Below, piece after piece: positions 1-5,434 of a stretch of DNA of 5,817 nucleotides. Position 1 is the first letter of the stretch, and every line of letters starts with the position of its first letter. Made by a program: the position numbers and the translations under genes. The stretch is taken from contig JAFCZI010000161.1 of NCBI GenBank assembly GCA_019314425.1, positions 1-5,817 on the forward strand. The letters are read 5' to 3'. A model generated the notes under the pieces. It did no database searches, was not told the DNA's origin, and saw only the letters and a program-made list of their open reading frames with translations. Origin of the DNA: Deltaproteobacteria bacterium (GTDB taxonomy: Bacteria > Desulfobacterota > DSM-4660 > Desulfatiglandales > Desulfatiglandaceae).

Positions 1-4
1 TATC

Positions 5-75
5 AGCCCTGTAAGGGCGTTACATGAATTATCTTGTCTGTACTTATTCGTATATTGTCACGCCCTTACAGGGCT
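5..75. repeat. REP-like inverted pair of palindromes
   Basis: Positions 5-20 (AGCCCTGTAAGGGCGT) and 60-75 (ACGCCCTTACAGGGCT) are perfect 16-nt reverse complements separated by 39 nt. Each arm contains its own small palindrome (GCCCT, three bases, AGGGC). This two-level symmetry, a pair of short hairpins in opposite orientation, is the layout of REP/BIME-type intergenic repeats. From memory, near-identical GCCCTTACAGGGC hairpins recur in intergenic DNA of many bacteria, but copy number in this genome cannot be seen here. It could fold as two small hairpins or one long one. It lies downstream of the truncated protease gene and could protect 3' RNA ends, which is inference only. Confidence 0.7.
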
Positions 76-97
76 CAACGCTCCTTGCAACCGGTTC

Positions 98-114
98 CCG
101 GGGCGTTGCCCCGG
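98..114. repeat. GC-rich hairpin following the REP-like pair
   Basis: CCGGGGC (98-104) and GCCCCGG (108-114) pair perfectly around a GTT loop. The hairpin lies 23 nt beyond the inverted pair at 5-75. It probably belongs to the same composite intergenic repeat, since serial hairpins of this kind tend to travel together. There is no T-run on either side, so a Rho-independent terminator is unlikely on either strand. Confidence 0.55.
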
Positions 115-402
115 AATTATGCAGCTTAAGGGGGAATAATATCTGATGGTTGCGGTTCACACAAGGTTTTTGTGATCTTGTTGAAATCAGAAGGGAATTC
201 CGAGCCGACAATGTTTTTGTATGGTGTCCCCGGAATTGGAATTAGGGAACTGGAAGAAAATAATATACGCATATCGTGCAGAACTTTTGTTCGTCATTAA
301 AGCGTGATGGCAGGTGCATAGTGAGCTATGTGCCTATTATCACAACGTAGAAGACGGGCAAAAGGGCAAACAGAATGCGTAGATTATTTTTTGGAAGTTC
401 CC
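115..402. other. Non-coding stretch with decayed repeat or mobile sequence
   Basis: I see no convincing gene here on either strand. The search for a missing protease serine motif (GTSM, which would read CATnGAnGTnCC on this strand) found nothing between 1 and 402. The stretch holds a short inverted repeat, AATTCCG (196-202) against CGGAATT (231-237), the TATGGTGTCC string at 220, and the imperfect hairpin at 304-343. The base composition is more AT-rich than in the neighbouring genes. It reads as remnant mobile or intergenic repeat sequence rather than the lost 3' part of the protease. Confidence 0.5.
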
Positions 403-441
403 TTACGCGAATAACGACAATAAGGAAAGCCTGACCCCATA
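220..441. mobile_element. Possible small non-autonomous element next to the broken protease
   Basis: TATGGTGTC at 220-228 and GACCCCATA at 433-441 (reverse complement TATGGGGTC) match at 8 of 9 bases as an imperfect terminal inverted repeat around 222 bp. The inner bases beyond the 9-mers do not match well. The right boundary falls where the protease reading frame stops resembling a subtilase. From memory, GGGGTCAGGC- and GGTGTCCCCGG-type strings are common beside IS200-like (Y1) transposase genes in environmental bacteria. No transposase is encoded here, and I see no clear target duplication. The ends may instead belong to two separate degenerate repeats. Confidence 0.3.
304..343 (+). other. 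40-nt imperfect stem-loop
   Basis: GTGAT (304-308) pairs with ATCAC (339-343). After a 3x3 internal loop, 312-321 pairs with 326-335 over ten positions around a TGAG tetraloop. Two of the ten pairs are G-U when read as plus-strand RNA; on the minus strand they become A-C mismatches. This favours a plus-strand transcript, or a single-stranded DNA fold of the plus strand. It could be a subterminal hairpin of a mobile element or a chance structure. No promoter or T-run was identified. Confidence 0.35.
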
Positions 442-1539
442 CCCCCCAAGGTAGCCGGCGATGGGATTCCTTCCGATATTCGCGTCATAAACCGCGCCCA
501 CGGAGATAACGGAGTCAAGACAGGCGGGATACCCCATGGACTCACAATAACCATCGTTTCCCGAAGCAACAAACAAGGTGATTCCGGCCGCCATGGCATT
601 GGCTGCGGCATAGGTCATAAGACTATTGTTGTCGCTGTCACAATTGCCGTTGAATCTTCCACCGCCAAAGCTTGTGCTGATAATCATAATGGGGTTGTTC
701 AGATCGTCATACTGGTGTAGAACGCACCAGTCCCAGGCAGTGGCCATGGTAGAGACACTCGCAGAACCGGTCGCTCCGGGACTAATTTTCAAGGCATAGA
801 GTTTGGCGCTGTAAGCCACGCCCCCGATATAATCCCCCACCGTACCGAGATCCCCCGCCGCGATGCCGGCGCAGGCGGTCCCATGGCCTTGCTGATCCAT
901 TGGATTACTGTCATTGTCCCCAAAATCGTAACCGCCGATCACCTTGCTGTTCGGAAACCCGCCGTTTCCCAGTTTTGAGTGTGTATAATCAATACCCGTA
1001 TCACAGATGGCGATCGCCAATCCTGAGCCGCTGTAAGTATTTCTCGTCGTTGACGCGTTCATCAACGGGATGCCCTGGGCCAAATTGGCATATACGATTC
1101 TATCTTTTTCAATGGACATAACATCCGGGGAAGCGATCAACTCCCGGAGCCCCTGACGGGTGACTTCGGCGGCAAATCCAAAAATATAGTTGTAGGTATG
1201 CCGGACGCGGACGTCGTTCCGGCTAAGGGTGCGGATGACATTCTGCTGCGCTGCCTGCGCGGCCTGCCTTAATTGCGTCCGAACCGCCATATTCCGCAGG
1301 TTCTTCTGCATGCTCGCCGCCCTCACGGGTTTCCGCAGGGCCACCATGACCCGGGTGGTGGCTTTCCCCTCAAAGAAATCCTCCAAAATCAAACCCGCGT
1401 CATTTAACTTCGGGCTTTTCCGCAGCGTCTCAAGATTGCTATCCGCGTCATCCCGGGAAAAAGAAAGGGACGGGGACAACACGAAAAGGGGCATCACAAA
1501 AAACAGTCCGATTACAAGATGGATCATTCGTCTGGCCAT
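403..1539 (-). CDS. Truncated secreted subtilisin-like (S8) protease, lacks catalytic Ser
   Basis: The product is 378 residues. Residues 1-28 form a Sec signal peptide (two Arg, then a hydrophobic core). Residues about 60-150 resemble a subtilase inhibitor I9-type prodomain. The peptidase S8 domain follows, with catalytic Asp180 in AICDTGIDYTH, His219 in GHGTACAGIAAG, and oxyanion-hole Asn328 in ASGNDG. The third catalytic motif (GTSMAxPHxAG) is absent: after SVGAVYDANIGR the sequence leaves the family pattern and ends in LSLLSLFA and TAA. Subtilases normally continue for another 80 or more residues here. The lost part is not found in any frame of the next 400 bp, so this looks like disruption by inserted or recombined DNA rather than a simple frameshift. 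As written it should be exported but proteolytically dead, so it may be a pseudogene. The ATG is supported by a perfect AGGAGGT. The gene lies 100 nt after the large lipoprotein gene, probably in the same transcript. Confidence 0.88.
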   Translation of the reverse strand: MARRMIHLVIGLFFVMPLFVLSPSLSFSRDDADSNLETLRKSPKLNDAGLILEDFFEGKATTRVMVALRKPVRAASMQKNLRNMAVRTQLRQAAQAAQQNVIRTLSRNDVRVRHTYNYIFGFAAEVTRQGLRELIASPDVMSIEKDRIVYANLAQGIPLMNASTTRNTYSGSGLAIAICDTGIDYTHSKLGNGGFPNSKVIGGYDFGDNDSNPMDQQGHGTACAGIAAGDLGTVGDYIGGVAYSAKLYALKISPGATGSASVSTMATAWDWCVLHQYDDLNNPIMIISTSFGGGRFNGNCDSDNNSLMTYAAANAMAAGITLFVASGNDGYCESMGYPACLDSVISVGAVYDANIGRNPIAGYLGGYGVRLSLLSLFA

Positions 1540-1545
1540 AACAAG

Positions 1546-1552
1546 ACCTCCT
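1546..1552 (-). promoter_or_regulatory. Shine-Dalgarno of the protease gene
   Basis: AGGAGGT on the minus strand lies six bases before the ATG at 1539. It is a perfect match to the consensus and fixes the start. It suggests strong translation independent of the upstream lipoprotein gene. Confidence 0.8.
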
Positions 1553-1581
1553 GTCGTTCCTTGATTATCAAAACCTGCGAA

Positions 1582-1613
1582 CCGGTGAGACCCCTTTTCC
1601 GCCGGGGTCCCGG
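1582..1613. other. Intergenic hairpin between lipoprotein and protease genes
   Basis: GACCCC (1589-1594) pairs with GGGGTC (1604-1609) around a nine-base loop. The stem extends with CCGG (1582-1585) to CCGG (1610-1613) after a three-base bulge, giving ten pairs. An alternative local fold, GCCGG/CCGGC, exists at 1601-1614. No T-run follows on the minus strand, so this is not a typical terminator. It could mark processing or partial attenuation between the two genes, which is inference only. Confidence 0.35.
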
Positions 1614-1639
1614 CATATTTTGGGAACCGGGGGATATTG

Positions 1640-4600
1640 TTAATAAGTTACCGACTGCGTGGCGCCGGAACAACCCGGGGCCCCGGTCTCGCATTTTGGC
1701 GTAAACTCAAATGTCACCCTGTCGATGGTGCCATATCGATAGTCAACCAACACCGCATAGGGATCATTGGTGGTGCCGTTGGATGGATCATGGAATGTCC
1801 CGTGGATAAGGCTGCCATGCGGCGTTTTGTAGATATCGGGATAGGCTACGTCATAGATTACCGTAACTTCCTTTGTACCGAGATACGTCTTCGCAGTAAA
1901 TGTCGAGCCCACAAGCGGCGGGTTCCCGTTGACGTCCTCAACATATACTTCGTAATAGTAGCGTCCATCGCCATAGCTCGTTTCGTATACCGTCATAAAG
2001 CACTCCCCTGAAAAGAGGATCGGCATCCGGGCCATGATCAAATTGCTGAGGCCGCTCTTGCTCGCGCCCCAGGAGGGGGTGCCGGTATCCAGACCGCTCG
2101 TCGCCTTATGCAGATTGATCCCTTCACTCCCCACAAAAATCGCTGACGGGCTGGAAGGAACATCCACCCCGAAGGCGTAAACTGCGGTTCCGGGAAGACC
2201 GGTATCGGCCTTGACCCATGGGTCCGAGGTCATGGTGCCATCGGCATTTAATGGATGCATATAGACGTTCCCGGTTGCCTGGGCACCGGATCCGCTGCAA
2301 ACAGCGGCATACAGCCTGTGACCGACGGGATCCACCAGCAGATCTTTTATGGTGGCGCCATAGCCGGCGTCGATCCCCGTCACATACCGGGTCCAGGTCG
2401 AACCGCTGTCCGCGCTGGCCCACACCCCGGCATTCTGGGTGCCCGCGTAAATCATGTCCAAACTTCCGCCCGTTGCCGTCGGATAGAGTTTCAGGGAAAT
2501 AATATAGTCACCGGTAAAGGACGTCAGGGAGTTCCAGGTCTGGGCACCGTTCGTGCTCTTGTAGACCCCGACCGCAGTCGCGGCGTAAAGAACGGCCGTG
2601 GCCCCGTGGGTATCGGGGACCCTGACGATATCCCACACGGTCCAGCCGTGGGTCAGGGCATTGGCGGTAACCGCGAAGGTGAAGGCGTCGCCCACCGCAA
2701 AGGGCGTTGACCCCTCGGTGATTTCAAAATAGACCTCCCTACCGTCGGAATAATACCCCTGGTTGGCAAATGCCAGTTTTGTCTGGGTGCCCGATACGGT
2801 CCCCTCAACAAGCCAGTAGGTCAGTCCGGCAGTGGTCGTAAACGTAAACTTGTCGCCGAGTACATAGTCTACGGTGCCCTGCCAGAGGGTAAAAGAGACC
2901 TCGCTACTGTCCGATGTGTAAAGCGTCCCAACGGTCGGGACGTTGGTCTGAGGACCGGACACGGTTCCGGATACATGCCATTCTGTGGTGATGGTAAAGG
3001 TGAAGGTGTCACCCACCACAAATGCCGTAGTGCCCGCTCTGATTATGAATGTGAGTCCGTCCTTGTTGTATGTCTCGCCTACCGCAGCGTCGTCGTAACA
3101 TCCTGCTACATTACTGCACACACTAAAAGTGCCACCAACGGTAGCAGTGAAAATAAAAGTTTCATTTAAAGCGTAAGGTTCAGCTAAATCTACCGGCGCA
3201 CTGATGGTGAAGTCAACACCCGATTGACTGTAGGTAATTGGAGCACCAGTACCGGCGTTGGGGTAATTATTTAAATCGCTTACAACAGAGAATACTTCCT
3301 CTCCTAAGGTCGGGACTATGCATGTCACAATAAAAGTCTCGGTCTTCGTGTGCGTCGCATCTACCGAAATCCCGGTTAAACTTCCTTTCTCGGTTGCACT
3401 CCCGGTTACAGCGCTTATGGTTGATCCGGTAGATGTACATGTCAGCGTCCATGTCTCCGAAGCCGCGTTGGGCTGTGTCATTGCGATATCCGAAATTTTA
3501 CCGTTTCCCGTGCCGGTCTGGGTCACATCACCAACACTTGCGTGGTAAATAACGGTCCACGTCTCTTTCTTGGTGGAAGAGCTTGTGGTTACGGGAGACA
3601 TACCGCCGTTTCCGGTGCCCGAAAAGGATGGGTCGGAGGCCGCTGAAGTCGATCCGGCACAGGTGGTCGTCCATGTCTCGGTCTTGGAGCTGTAAGATAA
3701 CCTCGGCTGGGACATGGTCCCGTTTCCGGTGCCTGAAAAGGCCGGGGTTGTGGCGATGCCGCCCGAGGGTTGAAAATTCTTTCCATCCGTGGCAAAGAGC
3801 GGACCCTTCCCCTCGGTGCCGATCCATACATAAGGATAGTCCGTTGCGGGGTTGTCATCCCCGTCGGCCACCACGGTGAGAACCGCGGCCGTGGTATCGA
3901 AAAGACCGTCCCATTCTTCGACATTGTTGCTGTTCCAGTTCATGGCGCCGTCCAGGGTTCGAAAGACATTTCCCCGTCCGAGATACCCGGTGCCCACATA
4001 GACGGCATTGTGATTGTCCGGGTCAATGGCGATGGCGCTATGCCCCTTGATGTAGGGGTCAATCAGATTCTGTCCCCGCTTGGGGTTCTCGCTGGACCGG
4101 CTGACCGTCAGCCATGTGGCGCCATAGTCCGTGGATTTATACACCCCGCCGCCGTTGGTGCCGGCGTACATGATATAATGATCCGGATAGGGGGCTGTAG
4201 CCAGAGAGGTGACCCGCGTGGTGCTATCTCCCATGGTCTCCCCGGTAACCATCAGAATGCCTTCGGAAGGGGCGGGGCTGAAAGTGGAGTAAAGCATGCT
4301 TAAGGCCACTCCCGATGCGGTCAGGTCCTGGCCCGGTGAAATAAATCCGCCGGTGTTATAGGTCTTGAAATTGATAAGCGTGTCGTCCTTGACCGCGTTG
4401 CCGTTAACATCCCCGGCACTGGCCATGATCAAATCTTCCAACCCGGCCATCCACCACCCCGAAATATTCTTGTACGCCGAGGAGAGGCTGAACGCTTCGC
4501 CCACGGGCATCCCCCCCGATCCCCCCGTCAGCGTGATCTTGATGGACTGAGTGACACCGCTGGAGGATACAACGATCTTGGCAATCCCGGACGTGTATCC

Positions 4601-4987
4601 CACCATGAACTGGGCATCGGCGATACCCGTGGGGGGCTGGTCGGGATCGGGAAAACCCTCTTTATCAAGGGGGGGCTGGGTTCTCATGGTATAGGTCCTA
4701 CTGCCGTTCTGGAAATTGCCCAGGTTGGTGGTAAAAGTAACTTCCGTATAATGGCGCACCGGATTGCCGGCACTGTCTTTGATTAAAGCATGAATCACCG
4801 TGGAGCTGGTACCATCGGCCGGCAGGGTAGTTATACCCTCTGGTTCAGTTCTGATTGTGATCGTCCCGGTCTGTCCCGCAGCACCGGAATCATCTCCACC
4901 TCCCCCACCGCAGGAAAGTACAAACCCACAAAGAGAGATGGCAACAATCGCATTAATCAACAACCTGGCACAATTTTTAATAGTCAT
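1640..4987 (-). CDS. Large surface lipoprotein: Ig-like domains plus split Asp-box beta-propeller
   Basis: The product has 1115 residues. Residues 1-26 are a lipoprotein signal peptide (hydrophobic core, FVLSC, lipidated Cys26), followed by a Gly-rich linker; Gly at +2 fits outer-membrane sorting. Residues about 40-155 look like an invasin-type Ig-like domain (PADGTSS, DSAGNPV), and about 164-253 like a second one (GDVNGNAV). A beta-propeller follows, with Asp-boxes STDYGATW (285-292), TLDGAMNW (344-351), STNGAQTW (811-818) and SADSGSTW (858-865). Seven YAGT-like blade strands start near 273, 329, 387, 800, 846, 892 and 950. Residues about 415-776 are tandem repeats inserted between blades 3 and 4. 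Residues about 979-1101 form a further Ig-like region, followed by a CxxxxxxC near the end. I chose ATG 4987 because GGGGGAG lies four bases upstream and a full signal peptide follows; an in-frame ATG at 5089 would translate repeat DNA. The exact role is unknown; binding or adhesion at the cell surface is inferred. No catalytic residues are recognised. Confidence 0.88.
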   Translation of the reverse strand: MTIKNCARLLINAIVAISLCGFVLSCGGGGGDDSGAAGQTGTITIRTEPEGITTLPADGTSSTVIHALIKDSAGNPVRHYTEVTFTTNLGNFQNGSRTYTMRTQPPLDKEGFPDPDQPPTGIADAQFMVGYTSGIAKIVVSSSGVTQSIKITLTGGSGGMPVGEAFSLSSAYKNISGWWMAGLEDLIMASAGDVNGNAVKDDTLINFKTYNTGGFISPGQDLTASGVALSMLYSTFSPAPSEGILMVTGETMGDSTTRVTSLATAPYPDHYIMYAGTNGGGVYKSTDYGATWLTVSRSSENPKRGQNLIDPYIKGHSAIAIDPDNHNAVYVGTGYLGRGNVFRTLDGAMNWNSNNVEEWDGLFDTTAAVLTVVADGDDNPATDYPYVWIGTEGKGPLFATDGKNFQPSGGIATTPAFSGTGNGTMSQPRLSYSSKTETWTTTCAGSTSAASDPSFSGTGNGGMSPVTTSSSTKKETWTVIYHASVGDVTQTGTGNGKISDIAMTQPNAASETWTLTCTSTGSTISAVTGSATEKGSLTGISVDATHTKTETFIVTCIVPTLGEEVFSVVSDLNNYPNAGTGAPITYSQSGVDFTISAPVDLAEPYALNETFIFTATVGGTFSVCSNVAGCYDDAAVGETYNKDGLTFIIRAGTTAFVVGDTFTFTITTEWHVSGTVSGPQTNVPTVGTLYTSDSSEVSFTLWQGTVDYVLGDKFTFTTTAGLTYWLVEGTVSGTQTKLAFANQGYYSDGREVYFEITEGSTPFAVGDAFTFAVTANALTHGWTVWDIVRVPDTHGATAVLYAATAVGVYKSTNGAQTWNSLTSFTGDYIISLKLYPTATGGSLDMIYAGTQNAGVWASADSGSTWTRYVTGIDAGYGATIKDLLVDPVGHRLYAAVCSGSGAQATGNVYMHPLNADGTMTSDPWVKADTGLPGTAVYAFGVDVPSSPSAIFVGSEGINLHKATSGLDTGTPSWGASKSGLSNLIMARMPILFSGECFMTVYETSYGDGRYYYEVYVEDVNGNPPLVGSTFTAKTYLGTKEVTVIYDVAYPDIYKTPHGSLIHGTFHDPSNGTTNDPYAVLVDYRYGTIDRVTFEFTPKCETGAPGCSGATQSVTY
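2660..3295 (-). repeat. Four about 52-residue repeats of the GDxFTF type within the lipoprotein
   Basis: Residues about 565-616, 617-669, 670-721 and 722-776 each end in a related motif: ALNETFIFTAT, VVGDTFTFTIT, VLGDKFTFTTT and AVGDAFTFAVT. The Asp (Glu in the first) recurs every 51 to 55 residues. The last two units share a GTVSGxQT opening, and the units also carry an aromatic beta-strand (VSFTL, VYFEI, LTFII, VDFTI) followed by a Gly-rich turn. The unit reads as an all-beta module. The second unit contains two Cys (CSNVAGC), a possible disulfide. Units are diverged, so this is old duplication rather than recent expansion. Confidence 0.75.
3296..3745 (-). repeat. Four about 37-residue repeats of the GTGNG...ETWT type within the lipoprotein
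   Basis: Residues about 415-452, 453-487, 488-526 and 527-564 share GTGNG (ATEKG in the fourth) and, about 18 residues later, ETWTTTC, ETWTVIY, ETWTLTC and ETFIVTC. The ETW/ETF motif recurs at 38, 36 and 39 residue intervals. The DNA also keeps the similarity: CGTTTCCGGTGCC-like strings lie at 3721-3733 and 3607-3619, with a weaker copy near 3503, and GTCCATGTCTC-like strings appear in the same period of about 113 bp. The block immediately precedes the GDxFTF repeats in the protein. Confidence 0.78.
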
Positions 4988-4991
4988 TTTT

Positions 4992-4998
4992 CTCCCCC
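4992..4998 (-). promoter_or_regulatory. Shine-Dalgarno deciding the lipoprotein start
   Basis: GGGGGAG on the minus strand ends four bases before the ATG at 4987. It supports this start over the in-frame ATG at 5089, whose leader would translate the ATTGCGG micro-repeat tract as a low-value peptide (SAIRNPNSAIE). Confidence 0.7.
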
Positions 4999-5012
4999 GC
5001 CCATTTTTTTCA

Positions 5013-5046
5013 ATTGCGGAATTCGGATTGCGGATTGCGGAATGGA
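5013..5046. repeat. ATTGCGG micro-repeat tract in the lipoprotein leader
   Basis: Near-tandem units ATTGCGGA (5013), ATTCGG (5021), ATTGCGG (5027), ATTGCGG (5034) and AATGGAA (5041) follow each other. On the minus strand this is the CCGCAAT-type tract that I recall as frequent between genes of environmental Proteobacteria, and it would be transcribed as part of the lipoprotein 5' leader. Length variation by slippage is possible but not shown. Confidence 0.6.
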
Positions 5047-5063
5047 AATGCAATCCCACCCAA

Positions 5064-5093
5064 TTTATATCGATACTTTCAATCCTCACGCAA
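5064..5093 (-). promoter_or_regulatory. Candidate sigma-70-like promoter for the lipoprotein gene
   Basis: On the minus strand, TTGCGT (5093-5088) and TATAAA (5069-5064) are separated by 18 bases. The -10 matches TATAAT at five of six positions, while the -35 matches TTGACA at only three. The -35 overlaps an arm of the inverted repeat at 5085-5171. Transcription would start about 70 bases before the ATG. This is a weak prediction. Confidence 0.25.
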
Positions 5094-5171
5094 AGGCGCG
5101 AAGACGCAAAGAACGTAAAGAAAAGATTTTTTTGTTTTTAAGCCTTTGCGTTCTTTGCGCCTTTGCGTGAG
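5085..5171. repeat. Long inverted repeat of CGCAAAG-rich arms
   Basis: The left arm 5085-5111 and right arm 5144-5171 are reverse complements with 15 perfect outer pairs (CTCACGCAAAGGCGC), then one mismatch, AAGA, a single-base gap and CGCAAAG. The 32-nt centre is A/T-rich with runs of A and T. The arms are themselves built from short GCAAAG-like repeats. From memory, CGCAAAGGCGCAAAGAACGC-type inverted repeats are dispersed widely in some deltaproteobacterial and related genomes. It sits between the 79-aa gene and the lipoprotein gene and could end upstream transcription as a hairpin, though no T-run follows the arms. Confidence 0.75.
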
Positions 5172-5179
5172 ATTAAGTT

Positions 5180-5192
5180 CGCCCGAAGGGCG
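5180..5192 (-). terminator. Small hairpin directly after the 79-aa gene
   Basis: CGCCC (5180-5184) and GGGCG (5188-5192) pair around a three-base loop, directly abutting the TAG stop of the small gene. No T-run follows on the minus strand, so it is not a classic Rho-independent terminator. Together with the larger inverted repeat just beyond, it may help end transcription of the toxin and small-protein unit. Confidence 0.25.
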
Positions 5193-5432
5193 CTAATTTA
5201 ATTCAGCTTCGGCGGGTAAGCATACGCTTTCCCCTGCCTCTCCAATTTCCGTGACCCACTCTGATGGCTTGTGGGGATCAACAACCTCAAAAAGGTGATG
5301 GGGATAAAGATATGGTCGACCTCGATCACTCAACAAGCGAAAATCATCCGCCTCAATCCCGATCAAGACGTAACATTGCCCATAAGTTAAATCCGGATAT
5401 TCTTCAAACGGTTGTCGCAATTTGACAATCAT
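5193..5432 (-). CDS. Small uncharacterised acidic protein (79 aa)
   Basis: The product has 79 residues and no signal peptide or membrane segment. It is rich in Asp and Glu. Its centre, VLIGIEADDFRLLSDRGRPY, followed by LYPHHLFEVVDPHKPSEWVTEIGEAGE, has the look of a conserved small family. I recall similar proteins with the pattern GIEADDYR, LYPxxLFxVVD and DWVTExGEDGE, but I cannot name a domain. Alternating hydrophobic residues suggest a small beta-barrel, SH3-like at a guess. Start: ATG at 5432 with AGGTGAG six bases before it. The A of the ATG is also the last A of a TAA that ends a short open frame upstream (TAATG), so translation may be coupled. It follows the toxin-like gene by 63 nt in the same direction and may be co-transcribed. 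It does not look like a typical antitoxin, since no DNA-binding motif is seen. Confidence 0.72.
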   Translation of the reverse strand: MIVKLRQPFEEYPDLTYGQCYVLIGIEADDFRLLSDRGRPYLYPHHLFEVVDPHKPSEWVTEIGEAGESVCLPAEAELN

Positions 5433-5434
5433 TA

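Noticed and set aside
157..175. TCACA/TGTGA short inverted repeat, considered as a regulator site
   Set aside because: Only five pairs with a nine-base centre; it resembles a weak CRP-like half-site arrangement but no gene start is near it, so chance is likely.
384..611. 75-codon minus-strand frame overlapping the protease 3' end, considered as a frameshifted continuation
   Set aside because: Its translation has no subtilase motif and no GTSM; it runs parallel to the real frame rather than continuing it.
900..1564. Plus-strand frames antisense to the protease (73 and 111 codons)
   Set aside because: The minus-strand frame carries clear S8 catalytic motifs; these translations do not resemble proteins.
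2218..2710. Plus-strand open frames of 94 and 151 codons within the lipoprotein gene
   Set aside because: They are antisense to a strongly supported coding sequence, show compositionally biased, Arg/Pro/Gly-rich translations, and lack recognisable motifs.
3296..3745. Regular spacing of about 113 bp, considered as a CRISPR-like array
   Set aside because: The repeats are in-frame, diverged and long-period; they encode protein repeats, with no short identical repeats or spacers.
3528..4303. Further antisense and shifted frames (76 to 177 codons) over the repeat block
   Set aside because: Their open length follows from the codon bias and periodicity of the real gene. No start signals or domains were seen.
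4988..5089. A 34-residue N-terminal extension of the lipoprotein from the ATG at 5089
   Set aside because: It translates the repeat arm and the ATTGCGG tract, has no clear Shine-Dalgarno, and would bury the lipoprotein signal peptide. The ATG at 4987 has a good ribosome binding site and a complete signal.
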